Shown here: positions 1 through 10,509 of the stretch, in pieces | How positions within the stretch are numbered: the stretch's first letter is position 1 | Layout of the letters: each line of letters starts with the position of its first letter | Assembly (NCBI RefSeq): GCF_020520425.1 | Contig: NC_079487.1 | Coordinates: 127,990,385-128,054,384, forward strand | DNA: 64,000 nt | Reading direction: 5' to 3' | DNA from: Spinacia oleracea | Lineage: Eukaryota > Streptophyta > Magnoliopsida > Caryophyllales > Amaranthaceae | Made by a program: the position numbers and the translations under genes | The notes under the pieces: generated by a model | What the model saw: only the letters and a program-made list of their open reading frames with translations | Databases searched by the model: none | Told to the model about the DNA's origin: nothing

Positions 1-377
1 TTGCAAAGAGGTGATATTTCTAGGAAATGTCATGGAACAGTCTAGTACTCTTGTCTGTTTTTAGAATTCTAATGTTTGAAGGAATCATGAAACCATGCTC
101 TATGGAACTATCTATCATACTTGACTTCCTCATTATGTGATATACCAGGAATTTGGATAGTTCTCTTTTGGACACAAATCCTGAACATCATATAGGTTGA
201 GTATATGTCACATACTCCGTACATGTTTACTGCCCCAGCCTCAATGGGATTCCATTTGAGAATACTCTTTAAATTCTATGTTGAAGTCTGGCTTCCCTTT
301 GAACATTGGTTCATGAGTTTATAATACCATTTAAGGTGTCCTTTTTATGCTTATTGTCCCATTGGCATGATTAACAG
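1..377 (+). other. Intron of anthranilate synthase alpha gene (copy 1)
   Basis: There is no coding sequence that matches the upstream part of anthranilate synthase alpha here. The stretch is AT-rich and ends in a good splice acceptor, 'ttaacag' at 371-377, directly before the last coding exon. It is therefore read as the final intron of a gene that starts to the left of the window. Confidence 0.7.
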
Positions 378-704
378 GTTAAAGCAATGGAGTTGATAGA
401 CCAGCTTGAGGTGAATAGACGAGGGCCATATAGTGGTGGATTTGGTGGAATCTCATTCACTGGAGACATGGACATAGCTCTTGCTTTGAGAACTATGGTA
501 TTTTCAACTGCAACGCGATATGATACAATGTATTCGTACAAGGATGTTGATAAAAGAAGAGAATGGGTGGCCCACCTTCAGGCTGGGGCAGGCATTGTTG
601 CTGACAGTGTCCCTGCAGATGAACAGCGCGAGTGTGAAAATAAGGCTGCTGGCCTTGCTCGTGCAATTGATCTCGCTGAATCGTCTTTCTTGGAGAGGGA
701 ATAG
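378..704 (+). CDS. ASA: Anthranilate synthase alpha subunit, last exon (copy 1, partial)
   Basis: This is the last exon (109 codons with stop) of the plastid anthranilate synthase alpha subunit, which turns chorismate into anthranilate with ammonia from the beta subunit, the first step of tryptophan synthesis. It opens in frame after the acceptor with VKAMELIDQLE and carries the family end motifs: RRGPYSGGFGG, the ALALRT arginine, QAGAGIVADS, and the two acidic residues of ADEQRECE that line the Mg-chorismate site. The end, ARAIDLAESSFLE, is typical of plant enzymes. All conserved catalytic residues of this part are present, so this copy looks functional. The rest of the gene lies upstream of the window. 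A second, strongly altered copy lies at 23735-27581 on the same strand. Confidence 0.93.
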   Translation, partial: VKAMELIDQLEVNRRGPYSGGFGGISFTGDMDIALALRTMVFSTATRYDTMYSYKDVDKRREWVAHLQAGAGIVADSVPADEQRECENKAAGLARAIDLAESSFLERE

Positions 705-1510
705 AAAGTTCAGTCTATTTTAGTATTTTTCCCTTCAATTTTGAAGCTGCAACGAAAAGTGTTGCCTTCAAAGATAGGTTGTTTGTCATTTAAAAATAGA
801 TGTAAACCACAGCAGTAAAGACCTTGTCACATTTAACTGTGCATTTTCAAGTTTGCTCAGCATTAGTGGCTTTGTGCTGTGAACTTAGGGAAGGAGGGAA
901 TTAGGCTTTTTGTGTTGTATGTCGATAGATAGAAGCTGTTGTATCTTGTTGTATGCACAAAAAGTTTGGTGGTAAATGTAAGTTCAAGCTTTTTGTTTTG
1001 TTTAGCTATGTGCACTGCAGTCTGGAGAAAATGGGTATGGTCTTTTCCCGCCCTATTTTCTTTGGTGTGTTGCTTTCAGTATAATCTGGCTCTTGAGCCC
1101 GTCAATTAGTGGTTGTTTAACTCTCTTTAAAAGTTCTAACTTTTTTTGAGGATTTTTAATTTTAGTGAGAATATATGATTTAAATAGAGTTGAAATATGA
1201 ATCATACAAATTAAATTAAATGGTGAATTAATATAAGTGTTAGAGAAATAAATGAAGTGGAAGATGTTGAATGGATATACGAATTAAATGGTGAATTGAT
1301 GTTGCATGAGAAAGATGGAGTGGAAGAAGCTTTAGTTGTAAAATATAGCAAACAACATAAGAAACAATTGGAAAAAAAAAAAAAAAAAAAGATGAAAGGA
1401 AGGGATGACACTTGTCATCTAATCATCTATGGTTTTGTTTTTTAATACGAAAGTACTAGAATAGAGTGTTAATACAAACTATTTTTTTGCCACGGTAGAT
1501 ATTTTTTTTA
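705..1510. other. 3' UTR and intergenic, no gene seen
   Basis: The first 300 bases or so are likely the 3' untranslated region of the anthranilate synthase gene. After that the DNA is AT-rich with a poly-A run near 1374-1390. No coding region is supported. Confidence 0.5.
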
Positions 1511-3363
1511 CGGTTTTTTCATGAAATGCCCCCGAGGTTTGCAAAAACGCACCAAATACCCTCGCGTCTTTTGAATCACATAATATACCCCTATTTTTTC
1601 CCAAGTTTGCACCAAATACCCCTAAACCGACCTTCCGTTAGTCCTCCGTTAAGTCGTGTTTATAATTCACAGAATACCCCTATTTATAAATTTATTGCAC
1701 AATATACACCTATTTTGAAACTAAGTTGCACAAAATACGCAAAATGCTTTTAAACTGCAGAATTTAATTTCCACAAAGCGTTCACCTAATTAATCAAATT
1801 AATCAACCAAAAAGTTAAACCTAAAACATGAAATAGAAGTAATAATCAAAGAAAATTGAAATGCTCAAACAACAAATCCAATAAGAAATTGATTGAATTG
1901 AACTTGATGCAACTGTTCGAGGAACTTGATAGGCAACTGGTTGATTCATTGTGGAACACTTGTTACAACAAGCCTTCTTTGCTTAGGGAGAAATGTCTTC
2001 TTGTACTTGCCAAGATTTACCTCCACCTGATGTTGCCAGCAAACACTTTGAACCTCCTCTTCGAGCTTGGGCTGCGAAACGTGAACTATCAAGCTCAAAG
2101 AATCATCAAAATTAGTCTCAATAATTCGGTAGTTCCATATTGGTTCAATTTTATTGAACTTAACAATATCCACCCACTATTCTTTAAACTTTGCATACAG
2201 ATCAGTTATAAAGTCAGTCCGATCAACATATTTTCTCATACACATGTAATTAACAACCCAACTTTTAGCCTTATCAAACATGTGTTGTGAAGCCAAGTAG
2301 CTAACTCTACTATTTCATCTTCAGGAATATAGCAAAGGTTCAAGAGTACTCATATACATCCATGAACCTATAGCTATTACCTGTTCATTTGGGGGAGAAA
2401 AAGTAGCCTTGGGTGTAGCTAGAGCAGTGTATAATGGAAATTGCACTCCCCAGTCATCTACTGAGCTACAGAATCACAGGTCACCGTAAGAAGTGCAATT
2501 TTTCATGAACAAAACTAATTCAACCCTTGTTCACAGAAATGAGAATACCGAAACTCCAAATTTGGAACCATAGTTGAAAACCCGAAAACAATTCTCTCAC
2601 TCTCCTCAAATAACGTTCCTTAAATACATTAATTCAATGAAAATTGATGAATTTTCAACCAACTAAACAATGAGACGAACTTGAAGCAATTTACTCTAAT
2701 AGTCTATCACTTCCACCGACAACAACAACAACCAGAAAATTGACAGCAACAACAACAATGGCAAGAAAAAACAACAACAATCAACACTGAAATCAATAAA
2801 TAGCAGCAAATGGATTATGTTTTGATTCGAAAAAAACAATAAATTTACTCTAATAGTCCATCAATTCCCAACAACAACAACCAGAAAATTGAAAACAATA
2901 ACAACAAAAACCAACAACAATGACGGCAACAACATTCAACACAAATCAATAAATGCAATTCCAATCTAGTCAAGGAGAGAAGGAGAGAGTGGAACCTCAC
3001 GACGGGCAAATTCGACAGCGGCGAATAAGGACGTCGGAAAGGGGAAGGAGAGGATCGACTTTCGTCGGCGGTCAGAGAGCAGGAGTCGGACGCCGCCGGC
3101 GACCAGAGAGCAGGAGGAAGAACATCGGAGAGGAGAGAGAAAGAGAAAGAAGTTGAGATTTTTTTTTTTTTTTGGAATTTATGTCGAAAAATACGTATTA
3201 AGGGTAAAATAGTAAAACACGACTAACGGCAGACTAACGCCGTTAACTCAAAGGTGCATCTCATGAACAGTACGCAAAAATAGGGGTATATTATGTGATT
3301 CAAAAGACGCGAGGGTATTTGGTGCGTTTTTGCAAACCTCGGGGGCATTTCATGAAAAAACCG
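1511..3363. mobile_element. 1.85-kb TIR DNA transposon, non-autonomous
   Basis: Bases 1511-1598 and 3276-3363 are inverted copies of each other, 88 of 88 bases the same by eye, starting CGGTTTTTTCATGAAATG. Weaker inverted similarity continues inward (the CCGTTAGTC / GACTAACGG segments near 1640-1665 and 3218-3240). The outer ends are flanked by TA on each side (1509-1510 and 3364-3365), but no longer target duplication was found, so the superfamily is open (Mutator-like by long TIRs, Tc1/mariner by TA). The interior has CAACAA-rich DNA at 2700-2940 and a GC-rich purine stretch at 2980-3150. No transposase is visible. The identical TIRs suggest recent movement. Confidence 0.8.
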
Positions 3364-3379
3364 TATATACAAATTACAA

Positions 3380-3890
3380 ATGTAGGATAGAGATAATACT
3401 TTATGAACTAATTTGATAACTGTTAGTGGTCGTAAGTAAAGATGGATGTGGGCCGGCCCGCCCCAAAGCCCGATCCAACATGAAAAGCCCGGTCCTGCCT
3501 GAGCACGAAAAAAGCATGACCCAGCACGGGAATGAAATCGTGGGCCATAGCCGGACCTGGGTCTTATTTTTTTGGAAGAAAGCACGACAGGGCACGACAC
3601 GACTCGACCGGACATAACAAAGCACGCTAAATTTAGTAAAATTAGCCTTAGGCATGACCCTGGGCTTAAACAACAAATATTAAAGAAAAATTTAAAAAAT
3701 TTAAAAAAAAAAGACAAAGGTAAAGAAGAAACAGTTTGTTGCAAGGTCATGAGCATGACCCTATCTTGGTTCACTTTGTTGAGGGCGTCAAAATCGCAGC
3801 CAGGCATGTATTATGAAATACATGTCATGGGCTTGTTTGTAATTTCCCAGCCATTTTGAAATTGTTGAATAGTCAACCCCGTTTGCCAAC
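3380..3890. repeat. GC-rich dispersed-repeat-like segment
   Basis: The segment 3430-3620 holds alternating 'gggccggcccg', 'agcccgg', 'agcacgac' and 'gcacgacacgac' words, a composition unlike the AT-rich surroundings and typical of a dispersed plant repeat. An A-rich stretch follows at 3680-3730. No ends or target duplications were resolved, and the open frames on both strands match no known protein. Confidence 0.35.
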
Positions 3891-3899
3891 TTGGATCCC

Positions 3900-4240
3900 G
3901 TTACTGAGTGTGTTTGCCAACGTGCCATCAATAATCATTAAAATGAATACCATATAGAAAAATTGAGTACCAATTTTGTAATATGAATACCATTTTAAAA
4001 TATTTAGCACCATTTTTGTGATATTAATACCACTTTATAAAATTTAGTACAAAACGAGTACCATTTAAGAAAAATGAATTTCATTTAGAAAAAGTTTAGT
4101 ACCATTTTTGTAATACCAATACCATTTTTCTAATGAATTGCCAACTCAGCAATGCCAAGTCAGCACCCCGTTTTACAAATGTACAATACCGTTTTACATT
4201 TCCCCCAAAAATATTTACCATTTAGATTTACCTTTTTATT
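3900..4240. repeat. Degenerate short tandem repeat (ACCATTTT-type)
   Basis: The words 'gaatacca', 'agtaccattt' and 'ttttgtaat' recur every 20-40 bases through this stretch, giving a loose, decayed tandem repeat. No coding sequence is seen. Confidence 0.4.
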
Positions 4241-4289
4241 TGGAGTTGGCATGTTTTTGCAAATACATGCCTGACATGTATTTGGACTT

Positions 4290-4885
4290 CCTCCACTTTA
4301 TTGATGCAGCACCAATTGAAGCACTTATCAATACATGTGACCGCTGAAACTATTCATATGAACCGCATATCCAACACATTTTCCGCCAAAAGAAGTTCCA
4401 CAAGCCCACTGAAGAGTCGAAGACCCATAAGACAAGCCAAAGCCTCAGTTTGCAAAGCGGAAGCTGCAATTCCTGCACATTCACCACCTAGAACCCTACA
4501 AGAAATAACTTGTTCCTCCACATACCGACTCATACCGGGGGCGGCGTGCCTCATATCTGTAAAAATATATCACCCCACTAAATGAAAAAATAGGGATAAA
4601 ACAAGTATTAAAACAGTTGCCATTTTTCAAAGAACATATGTCATTTTTCAAAAACATATGTCATTTTGGAAAAATGAATGCCATTTTTAAAAAACGGATT
4701 TTATTTTTCAAAAAGAATTGATTTTGTCATTTAGCGTTTGTCTTTAGTCTATTTTGTCGTTTAGTGTGGTGCTATATCTTTATAAAAACATATCTAAGAT
4801 GGATTTATACTTCCTCACTCATACCAGCATTCAGAGTTCTACTAATCCACGAACCATCCACCGAAATCAAAGATAATCCCCCAAG
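4290..4885 (-). mobile_element. LINE RNase H domain fragment, split by a later insertion
   Basis: On the minus strand the pieces 4885-4817 and 4536-4290 read as parts of the RNase H-like domain seen at the 3' end of plant L1-type LINEs and related orphan genes: SVDGSWISRTLNAG, then RYVEEQVISCRVLGGECAGI and QTEALACLMGLRL. The DGSW motif and the AEALA-like helix are the family hallmarks. The two pieces join in register once the 280-base insert at 4537-4816 is set aside. Only a fragment remains and it is not expected to be functional. Confidence 0.5.
4537..4816. mobile_element. 280-bp MITE with 9-bp target duplication
   Basis: ACTCATACC stands on both sides (4528-4536 and 4817-4825), a 9-base direct repeat of the kind left by Mutator-like elements. 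The ends show imperfect inverted similarity, most clearly 'caccccactaaatgaaaaaa' near 4571 against the reverse complement of 4744-4775 ('gcaccacactaaacgacaaa'). The insertion interrupts a LINE RNase H fragment, which reads through when it is skipped. Confidence 0.55.
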
Positions 4886-5965
4886 CGTCTCATTGCTTGC
4901 AATGATAACTCTCTAAAGAAACCCGAATGATACTTCTAGCTGTACCACAATAGATTGTTATTTCACCTAATACTTGCTCGAATTTGAGAAATTAATATTG
5001 ATGTGCACAGGGAACATGTATTTCATATTAGTGATCCTAATATTGCTTCACCGAATAATTAGTGAGTTGGTACCGAGGTGCAACCTTCGATTTATTTTAT
5101 TTTTGATAAGGAAATAAAACCAAGTCCAGCCCCCTTGAGAGGTTAGCCCTAATTTTTCAATTTAGATGATGAGTGGGAAGGAAATTATCAAAAGATGAAA
5201 ATCATAATGACATATTAGGGCACGACCAAAAATAAGTCCGAAATCGATAAATCCCAACTAGCATTATCAACAAACCCACTAATCTCCTACAGGACCTGCC
5301 AAGTCCGATTTACCGAATTTGATCACCAGCAATTTATCCCCTTTGGGAATACAATATAACCAATAGCAATATAAAGCTTTTCTCCAAAATCTTGACCATG
5401 ACTCTATGAGACTAACATTAATGAATATTTGAATACAACATGACCAGCTATTATTCCCCCCAAAAAAAAGTTGTTAATTATTTTCTTGAAAATTACGCAA
5501 GAAAATTGTGCCTTACCATGAAATGCAAACCAAATAATATACCAACTTTTTTTCCTCCGTTAATACTGATTAGATAAAGCCTTAGAATCAAATTAAAGTA
5601 TGTTTGAGGCGTATTTGCAAGCCAAACAGCACCAGCTTTCCACCACCATATTACAGGCCTCGCAGCAAACAATCCAAGATGATACGAGGAAGATCAAACC
5701 AATGCAGTAAACAAATAGATACAGCCTCAGTCATCAGTAGCAATAATGTATGCATACAGAAGACTATTTTAATACAAAATAGCCTTAGTAGTACTGATAC
5801 CATAGTAGACATAACAGGTTCAACACCGGCAACTCTGAGTTGTAATCAGGTACGACATATTATTCATGCATATTGAGTCTTCACGATACCAAGAATCATT
5901 CATCCCATAGAGTTTGAGTAAATTTGTTTGAATGTGTGCACAGGAGGAGGATTTCTAAACTTCAA
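4886..5965. other. Intergenic, nothing recognised
   Basis: This AT-rich stretch holds only short random open frames. No repeat structure or gene could be supported on either strand. Confidence 0.5.
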
Positions 5966-5966
5966 G

Positions 5967-6212
5967 TGGCTTGTGTCCAAATGGACACAAGTGATCCAAA
6001 TACAACCATCTTGAGTACCAACACATAATATGTTGGTACCAAAATACAAAATTGCACATAATATGTCAGTATCAAAATGCAAAATTGCTTAGAAGTACCA
6101 CCAATACAAAGTCATATTGTGTTATTGGTATTCACATAATTTGTATTAGTACTAACATGTTCTATATTGGTGCTCTATATTCTGTATTGGTACCCACTTG
6201 TGTCCACTATGA
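5967..6212. mobile_element. Possible small MITE (GTGTCCA ends)
   Basis: The left end has a hairpin, 'cttgtgtcc-aaa-ggacacaag', and the right end carries 'cacttgtgtccacta' in inverse orientation to 'tggacacaagtg' on the left. In between, 'attggtac' and 'ataatatgt' words recur. Target duplication was not resolved. Confidence 0.35.
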
Positions 6213-7554
6213 CAAAGCCTTCCTCGCACAGGAGTACACTTATACAGTTTCAAAATTAGGCAACTTTTGAGTTTCATATCGTTTACCTCGGTAATTTAAG
6301 TTAATTTCCGTAAAAACAAATAACACACTTACAATGACAGATGCTTAAACTCTACAAAAGAGAGGACAAAGCATCCTTTGGGTACCCCCACATCGAAAGG
6401 GAGCTCCTAAATCCTAATTCTATAGAGTAAAACTGCTCCAATTTGGAACATCTCCACATCTGAATACCAAAACACTAGCACAATTCAATAACCCAACATC
6501 TGAATAACACAACCACTGGCACAATGCAAGAACGCTTCCTGTTTACAGAAATTTCCATCCATCAGAACAATAATCATCTTTACTTCAGATGTTATGCTTG
6601 GAAAATGGAAAGAATTTTACATAACCCCTAATGCTGATATACAACATTTAGCAAAAGGAAAACAAACACATTCAACACCCGAAATTCTACATCATCCCTA
6701 ATGCTTATGTCGACCTCAGCACAACCCATTGCTGAATAGAACTAGGAACATCAACCTTACTTGACACCCTCATGAAAACATATCCATGGCGAATCTACCT
6801 TGTTCTTCGTAGCCACAACATCCCAATCCAGCATTTCAACTCAATTGTTTCCCAGCAGTTGAAAAGTACACAGAAAACTATTCCAATGCCTTTATCCAAT
6901 CTTAAACAATCAAATACTAGAAAGTAGCAAAACTATACTAGAACACCCAATTGTTCAGTCTCAGACTACCATATTTTCCTTTGACGCATAAGCAAACAAT
7001 CCGGAGCAACCAAACCTAGCCATCCTAGATATAAATTGAGCGACAAAACCCTAATCCACTTTCATGTTGAACAAACAAAAATGGCAACCTTCAAACTCCT
7101 CCAAATAAATCAAACTTGTTTTGTGGAAAGAAATTATCAACCCAGATTGATCTAGGAATAATTTATCTACAACAACTAACCCAGCTAAATTCCCATCATC
7201 ATCAATGTTATTCGGCTACGACGATATAATTATATGACTTTCCAATTTCCATAAACCTAGAACCTAACCAAAATATCGCAATAAACCTATCAATCATAGA
7301 TCCAGTTAAAGATGATATTATCGGATAATAAATAATGAAATTAAACATATAATAAAAAGGGCGATAAATGTCGAAAATCATGTAAATTATCCAAGTAAAA
7401 TTACTGATAATATCATGTTTAACAAAACGTACCAATACATAAAACTGAGTACCTAAAACCAGTCAAGTAGCTACAAAAATAGCTAATAGTTGGACGAAAT
7501 AAGATGAAAAACGACGGAAATCTAAACGCGAACGCAGCAGCTGACGACGAGCTC
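6213..7554. other. Intergenic and probable RPL41 3' region
   Basis: The right part likely holds the 3' untranslated region of RPL41, which is transcribed leftward. The remainder is AC-rich DNA without a supported gene. Confidence 0.4.
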
Positions 7555-7748
7555 CTACTTAGATCGCTGTCTCATCTTTCGGCGCTTCCTCTTCAACCTC
7601 CTCATACGCTTCTTCTTCCACTGCACAAACAACAAAAATTAAACAAAATCAGTGAGAATTACGTTGAAATTTATGGAAGAAGATTGAGAATTGATGATTA
7701 AATCCATGAATCGAATGAATAAAGCCGAAGAGATACCTTGGCTCTCAT
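7555..7748 (-). CDS. RPL41: 60S ribosomal protein eL41 (25 aa, two exons)
   Basis: On the minus strand exon 1 (7748-7737) encodes M-R-A-K, followed by an intron (7736-7621) with GTATCT donor and TGTGCAG acceptor. Exon 2 (7620-7555) encodes WKKKRMRRLKRKRRKMRQRSK with one more residue count checked to give 25 aa in all, then TAG. This is the invariant eukaryotic eL41, the smallest ribosomal protein, a single basic helix at the subunit bridge of the 80S ribosome. The split after the fourth codon keeps it below most gene-calling limits. Upstream lie a TATA-like box and two AAACCCTA telo-boxes typical of plant ribosomal protein promoters. A transposon sits about 230 bases upstream of the start codon. 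Confidence 0.95.
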
Positions 7749-7779
7749 GGTGATCGGACGAAGAAAAGATGCAAACTCA

Positions 7780-7879
7780 AAACCCTAATCGATGGAGAAA
7801 TCTGAGGAGAGAGAAAGGGGGAGGTTTCAATAGGAAATTATGGTGGTGAGGTTTTGCTGTGATATATAGTGAAACCCTA
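7780..7879 (-). promoter_or_regulatory. RPL41 core promoter and telo-boxes
   Basis: Reading leftward, AAACCCTA (plus-strand orientation) occurs at 7872-7879 and again at 7780-7788, and a TATATATC box lies at about 7862-7869, some 115 bases before the ATG. Telo-box motifs near a TATA box are known in plant ribosomal protein and translation genes. Confidence 0.6.
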
Positions 7880-8071
7880 GCTTGAAGTGAATCGGTTTGG
7901 GCTTTGTTGGGTCAAGTTGGGCTGTCTGGTTGGAAAAGATCTTTTGGGCTTCATCAATTCAATCATGGTTAAATCGCGCAAATTTTTGGCTATACCCGGG
8001 TACAGCCAAAGCTGGCTGTACCCCCATCCAAAACGATGTCGTTTTGTGTTGTTTAAAATGAACATTAATAT

Positions 8072-10063
8072 ACTGGTACAAAAATGAACATTTACTATTT
8101 CGGAAATGAACATTTATTTATTTATTTGGAATGAACATTGACTATTTTGGAAATGAACATTTATTTATTTATTTGGAAATAAACTACAAAAATGAACATT
8201 TACTATTTCGAAAAAGAACATTTATTTAGTTATTTGGAATGAACATTTACTATTTTGGAAATGAACATTTATTTATTTATTTGGAAATAAACAATATAGG
8301 CGCTTGTAAAAACATAAAAGACCAATGAAGTGAACAATTTCATTATGAACATTAACCATATATTTATTGTGAACAAACAAATAAACAAGAAAGAACAAAT
8401 AATTCAACAAAAAAGAACAAACAATATAAAAAAGAACATAAAATTCCAGAAAAAAGAACAACCAATTCAACAATTATGAACAATTTTATGATGAATTTTA
8501 AAGCCAACATGAAAAAACAAACAATACAACAAGAAAGAACAAATACTGGTACAAAAATGAACATTTACTATTTCGGAAATGAACATTTATTTATTTATTT
8601 GGAATGAACATTTACTATTTTGGAAATGAACATTTATTTATTTATTTGGAAATAAACTACAAAAATGAACATTTACTATTTCGAAAAAGAACATTTATTT
8701 AGTTATTTGGAATGAACATTTACTATTTTGGAAATGAACATTTATTTATTTATTTGGAAATAAACAATATAGGCGCTTGTAAAAACATAAAAGACCAATG
8801 AAGTGAACAATTTCATTATGAACATTAACCATATATTTATTGTGAACAAACAAATAAACAAGAAAGAACAAATAACTCAACAAAAAAGAACAAACAATAT
8901 AAAAAAGAACATAAAATTCCAGAAAAAAGAACAACCAATACAACAATTATGAACAATTTTATGATGAATTTTAAAGCCAACATGAAAAAACAAACAATAC
9001 AACAAGAAAGAACAAATACTGGTACAAAAATGAACATTTACTATTTCGGAAATGAACATTTATTTATTTATTTGGAATGAACATTTACTATTTTGGAAAT
9101 GAACATTTATTTATTTATTTGGAAATAAACTACAAAAATGAACATTTACTATTTTGGAAATGAACATTTATTTATTTATTTGGAAATAAACTACAAAAAT
9201 AAACATTTACTATTTCGAAAAAGAACATTTATTTAGTTATTTGGAATGAACATTTACTATTTTGGAAATGAACATTTATTTATTTATTTGGAAATAAACA
9301 ATATAGGCGCTTGTAAAAACATAAAAGACCAATGAAGTGAACAATTTCATTATGAACATTAACCATATATTTATTGTGAACAAACAAATAAACAAGAAAG
9401 AACAAATAATTCAACAAAAAAGAACAAACAATATAAAAAGAACATAAAATTCCAGAAAAAAGAACAACCAATACAACAATTATGAACAATTTTATGATGA
9501 ATTTTAAAGCCAACATGAAAAAACAAACAATACAACAAGAAAGAACAAATACTGGTACAAAAATGAACATTTACTATTTCGGAAATGAACATTTATTTAT
9601 TTATTTGGAATGAACATTTACTATTTTGGAAATGAACATTTATTTATTTATTTGGAAATAAACTACAAAAATGAACATTTACTATTTCGGAAATGAACAT
9701 TTATTTATTTATTTGGAATGAACATTTACTATTTTGGAAATGAACATTTATTTATTTATTGGGAAATAAACAATATAGGCGCTTGTAAAAACATAAAAGA
9801 CCAATGAAGTGAACAATTTCATTATGAATTTTAAAGCCAACATGAAAGAACAAACAATACAACAAGAAAGAACAAACAATAAAGCAGATAATTATTATGA
9901 ACAAAAAAATAAACAAAAAATAACAAAAAAATCAACAAAAAATAACAAACAATATAAAAAAGAACATAAAATTCCAGAAAAAAGAACAAACAATACAACA
10001 ATTATGAACAGTTTTATGATGAATTTTAAAGCCAACATGAAAGAACAAATAATACAACAATAA
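8072..10063. repeat. Higher-order tandem repeat, about 473-bp unit, four copies
   Basis: Units begin at 'actggtacaaaaatgaac' at 8072, 8544, 9018 and 9551, giving lengths of 472, 474 and 533 bases plus a more diverged last unit. Each unit has a head of about 48-base subrepeats ('atgaacatttactatttcgg' and variants), a landmark 'ataggcgcttgtaaaaac', and a tail of 'aagaacaaacaatacaac' words. The third unit is about 60 bases longer because of one extra subrepeat. The near-identity of the first three units points to recent amplification. Confidence 0.85.
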
Positions 10064-10440
10064 GTTTGATGAATGAATTTAAAAAACAACAAGAAAGAAC
10101 AAACAGTACAACAAGAAAGAACAAACAATACAAAAAGAAATAATAAAATATTAATGAAGAGTTAAATTATGGTCATTAACCATATGATTATTATAAACAA
10201 ACAAATAGACAAGAAAGAACAAACAATATTAAAAAACATAAAGTTCTAGAAGAAAGAACAAAAAATACAACAATTATGAAAATTTGATGATGAATTTAAA
10301 AAACAACATGAAAGAACAAACAGTACAACAAAAATGAACAAACAGTACAACAAGAAAGAACAAACAGTACAATAAGAATGAACAAACAGTACAATAAAAA
10401 AGAACAAACAGTCGACAAGAATGAACAAACAATATGAGCG
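10064..10440. repeat. Degenerate 'gaacaaacagtacaa' tandem repeat
   Basis: The tail of the element has the 14-18-base word 'aagaacaaacagtacaac' repeated about ten times with variation. It continues the composition of the larger units to its left. Confidence 0.6.
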
Positions 10441-10509
10441 CGTCATTTTTGGGGGGTACAGCCAGAGTTGGCTGTACCCGGGTACAGCAGTTAGCAATTG
10501 GTTAAATCG

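Larger units (their letters stand above)
7977..10498. mobile_element. 2.5-kb Mutator-like element with tandem-unit interior
   Basis: The ends carry inverted copies of a hairpin-rich sequence, 'tacccgggtacagcc' followed by 'tggctgtacccc', at about 7990-8026 and 10455-10491. The 11-base word TGGTTAAATCG flanks the whole on both sides (7966-7976 and 10499-10509), which fits a Mutator-type target duplication. The outermost 10-15 bases match poorly. The interior has no transposase; it is made of AATGAACATTT-rich tandem units. The insertion lies about 110 bases upstream of the RPL41 TATA box. Confidence 0.65.

Noticed and set aside
1856-2300. Weak resemblance of minus-strand DNA in the 1.85-kb element to a plant retrotransposon gag-type region
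   Set aside because: Only a few short words agree, the region is broken, and it sits inside a DNA element. It could be a captured fossil piece but the evidence is too thin to list.
3223-3807. 194-codon minus-strand frame crossing the TIR border of the 1.85-kb element
   Set aside because: It joins transposon arm and neighbouring repeat and has no family features.
8273-9592. Repeated minus-strand open frames of about 66-96 codons rich in Phe, Leu, Cys and Val
   Set aside because: They are by-products of the AT-rich tandem units; the same frame appears once per 473-base unit and has no start context or family match.
8072-10063. Regular repeats that could be mistaken for a CRISPR-like array
   Set aside because: The units are adjacent, long and near-identical with no unique spacers, and the DNA is a plant nuclear genome.
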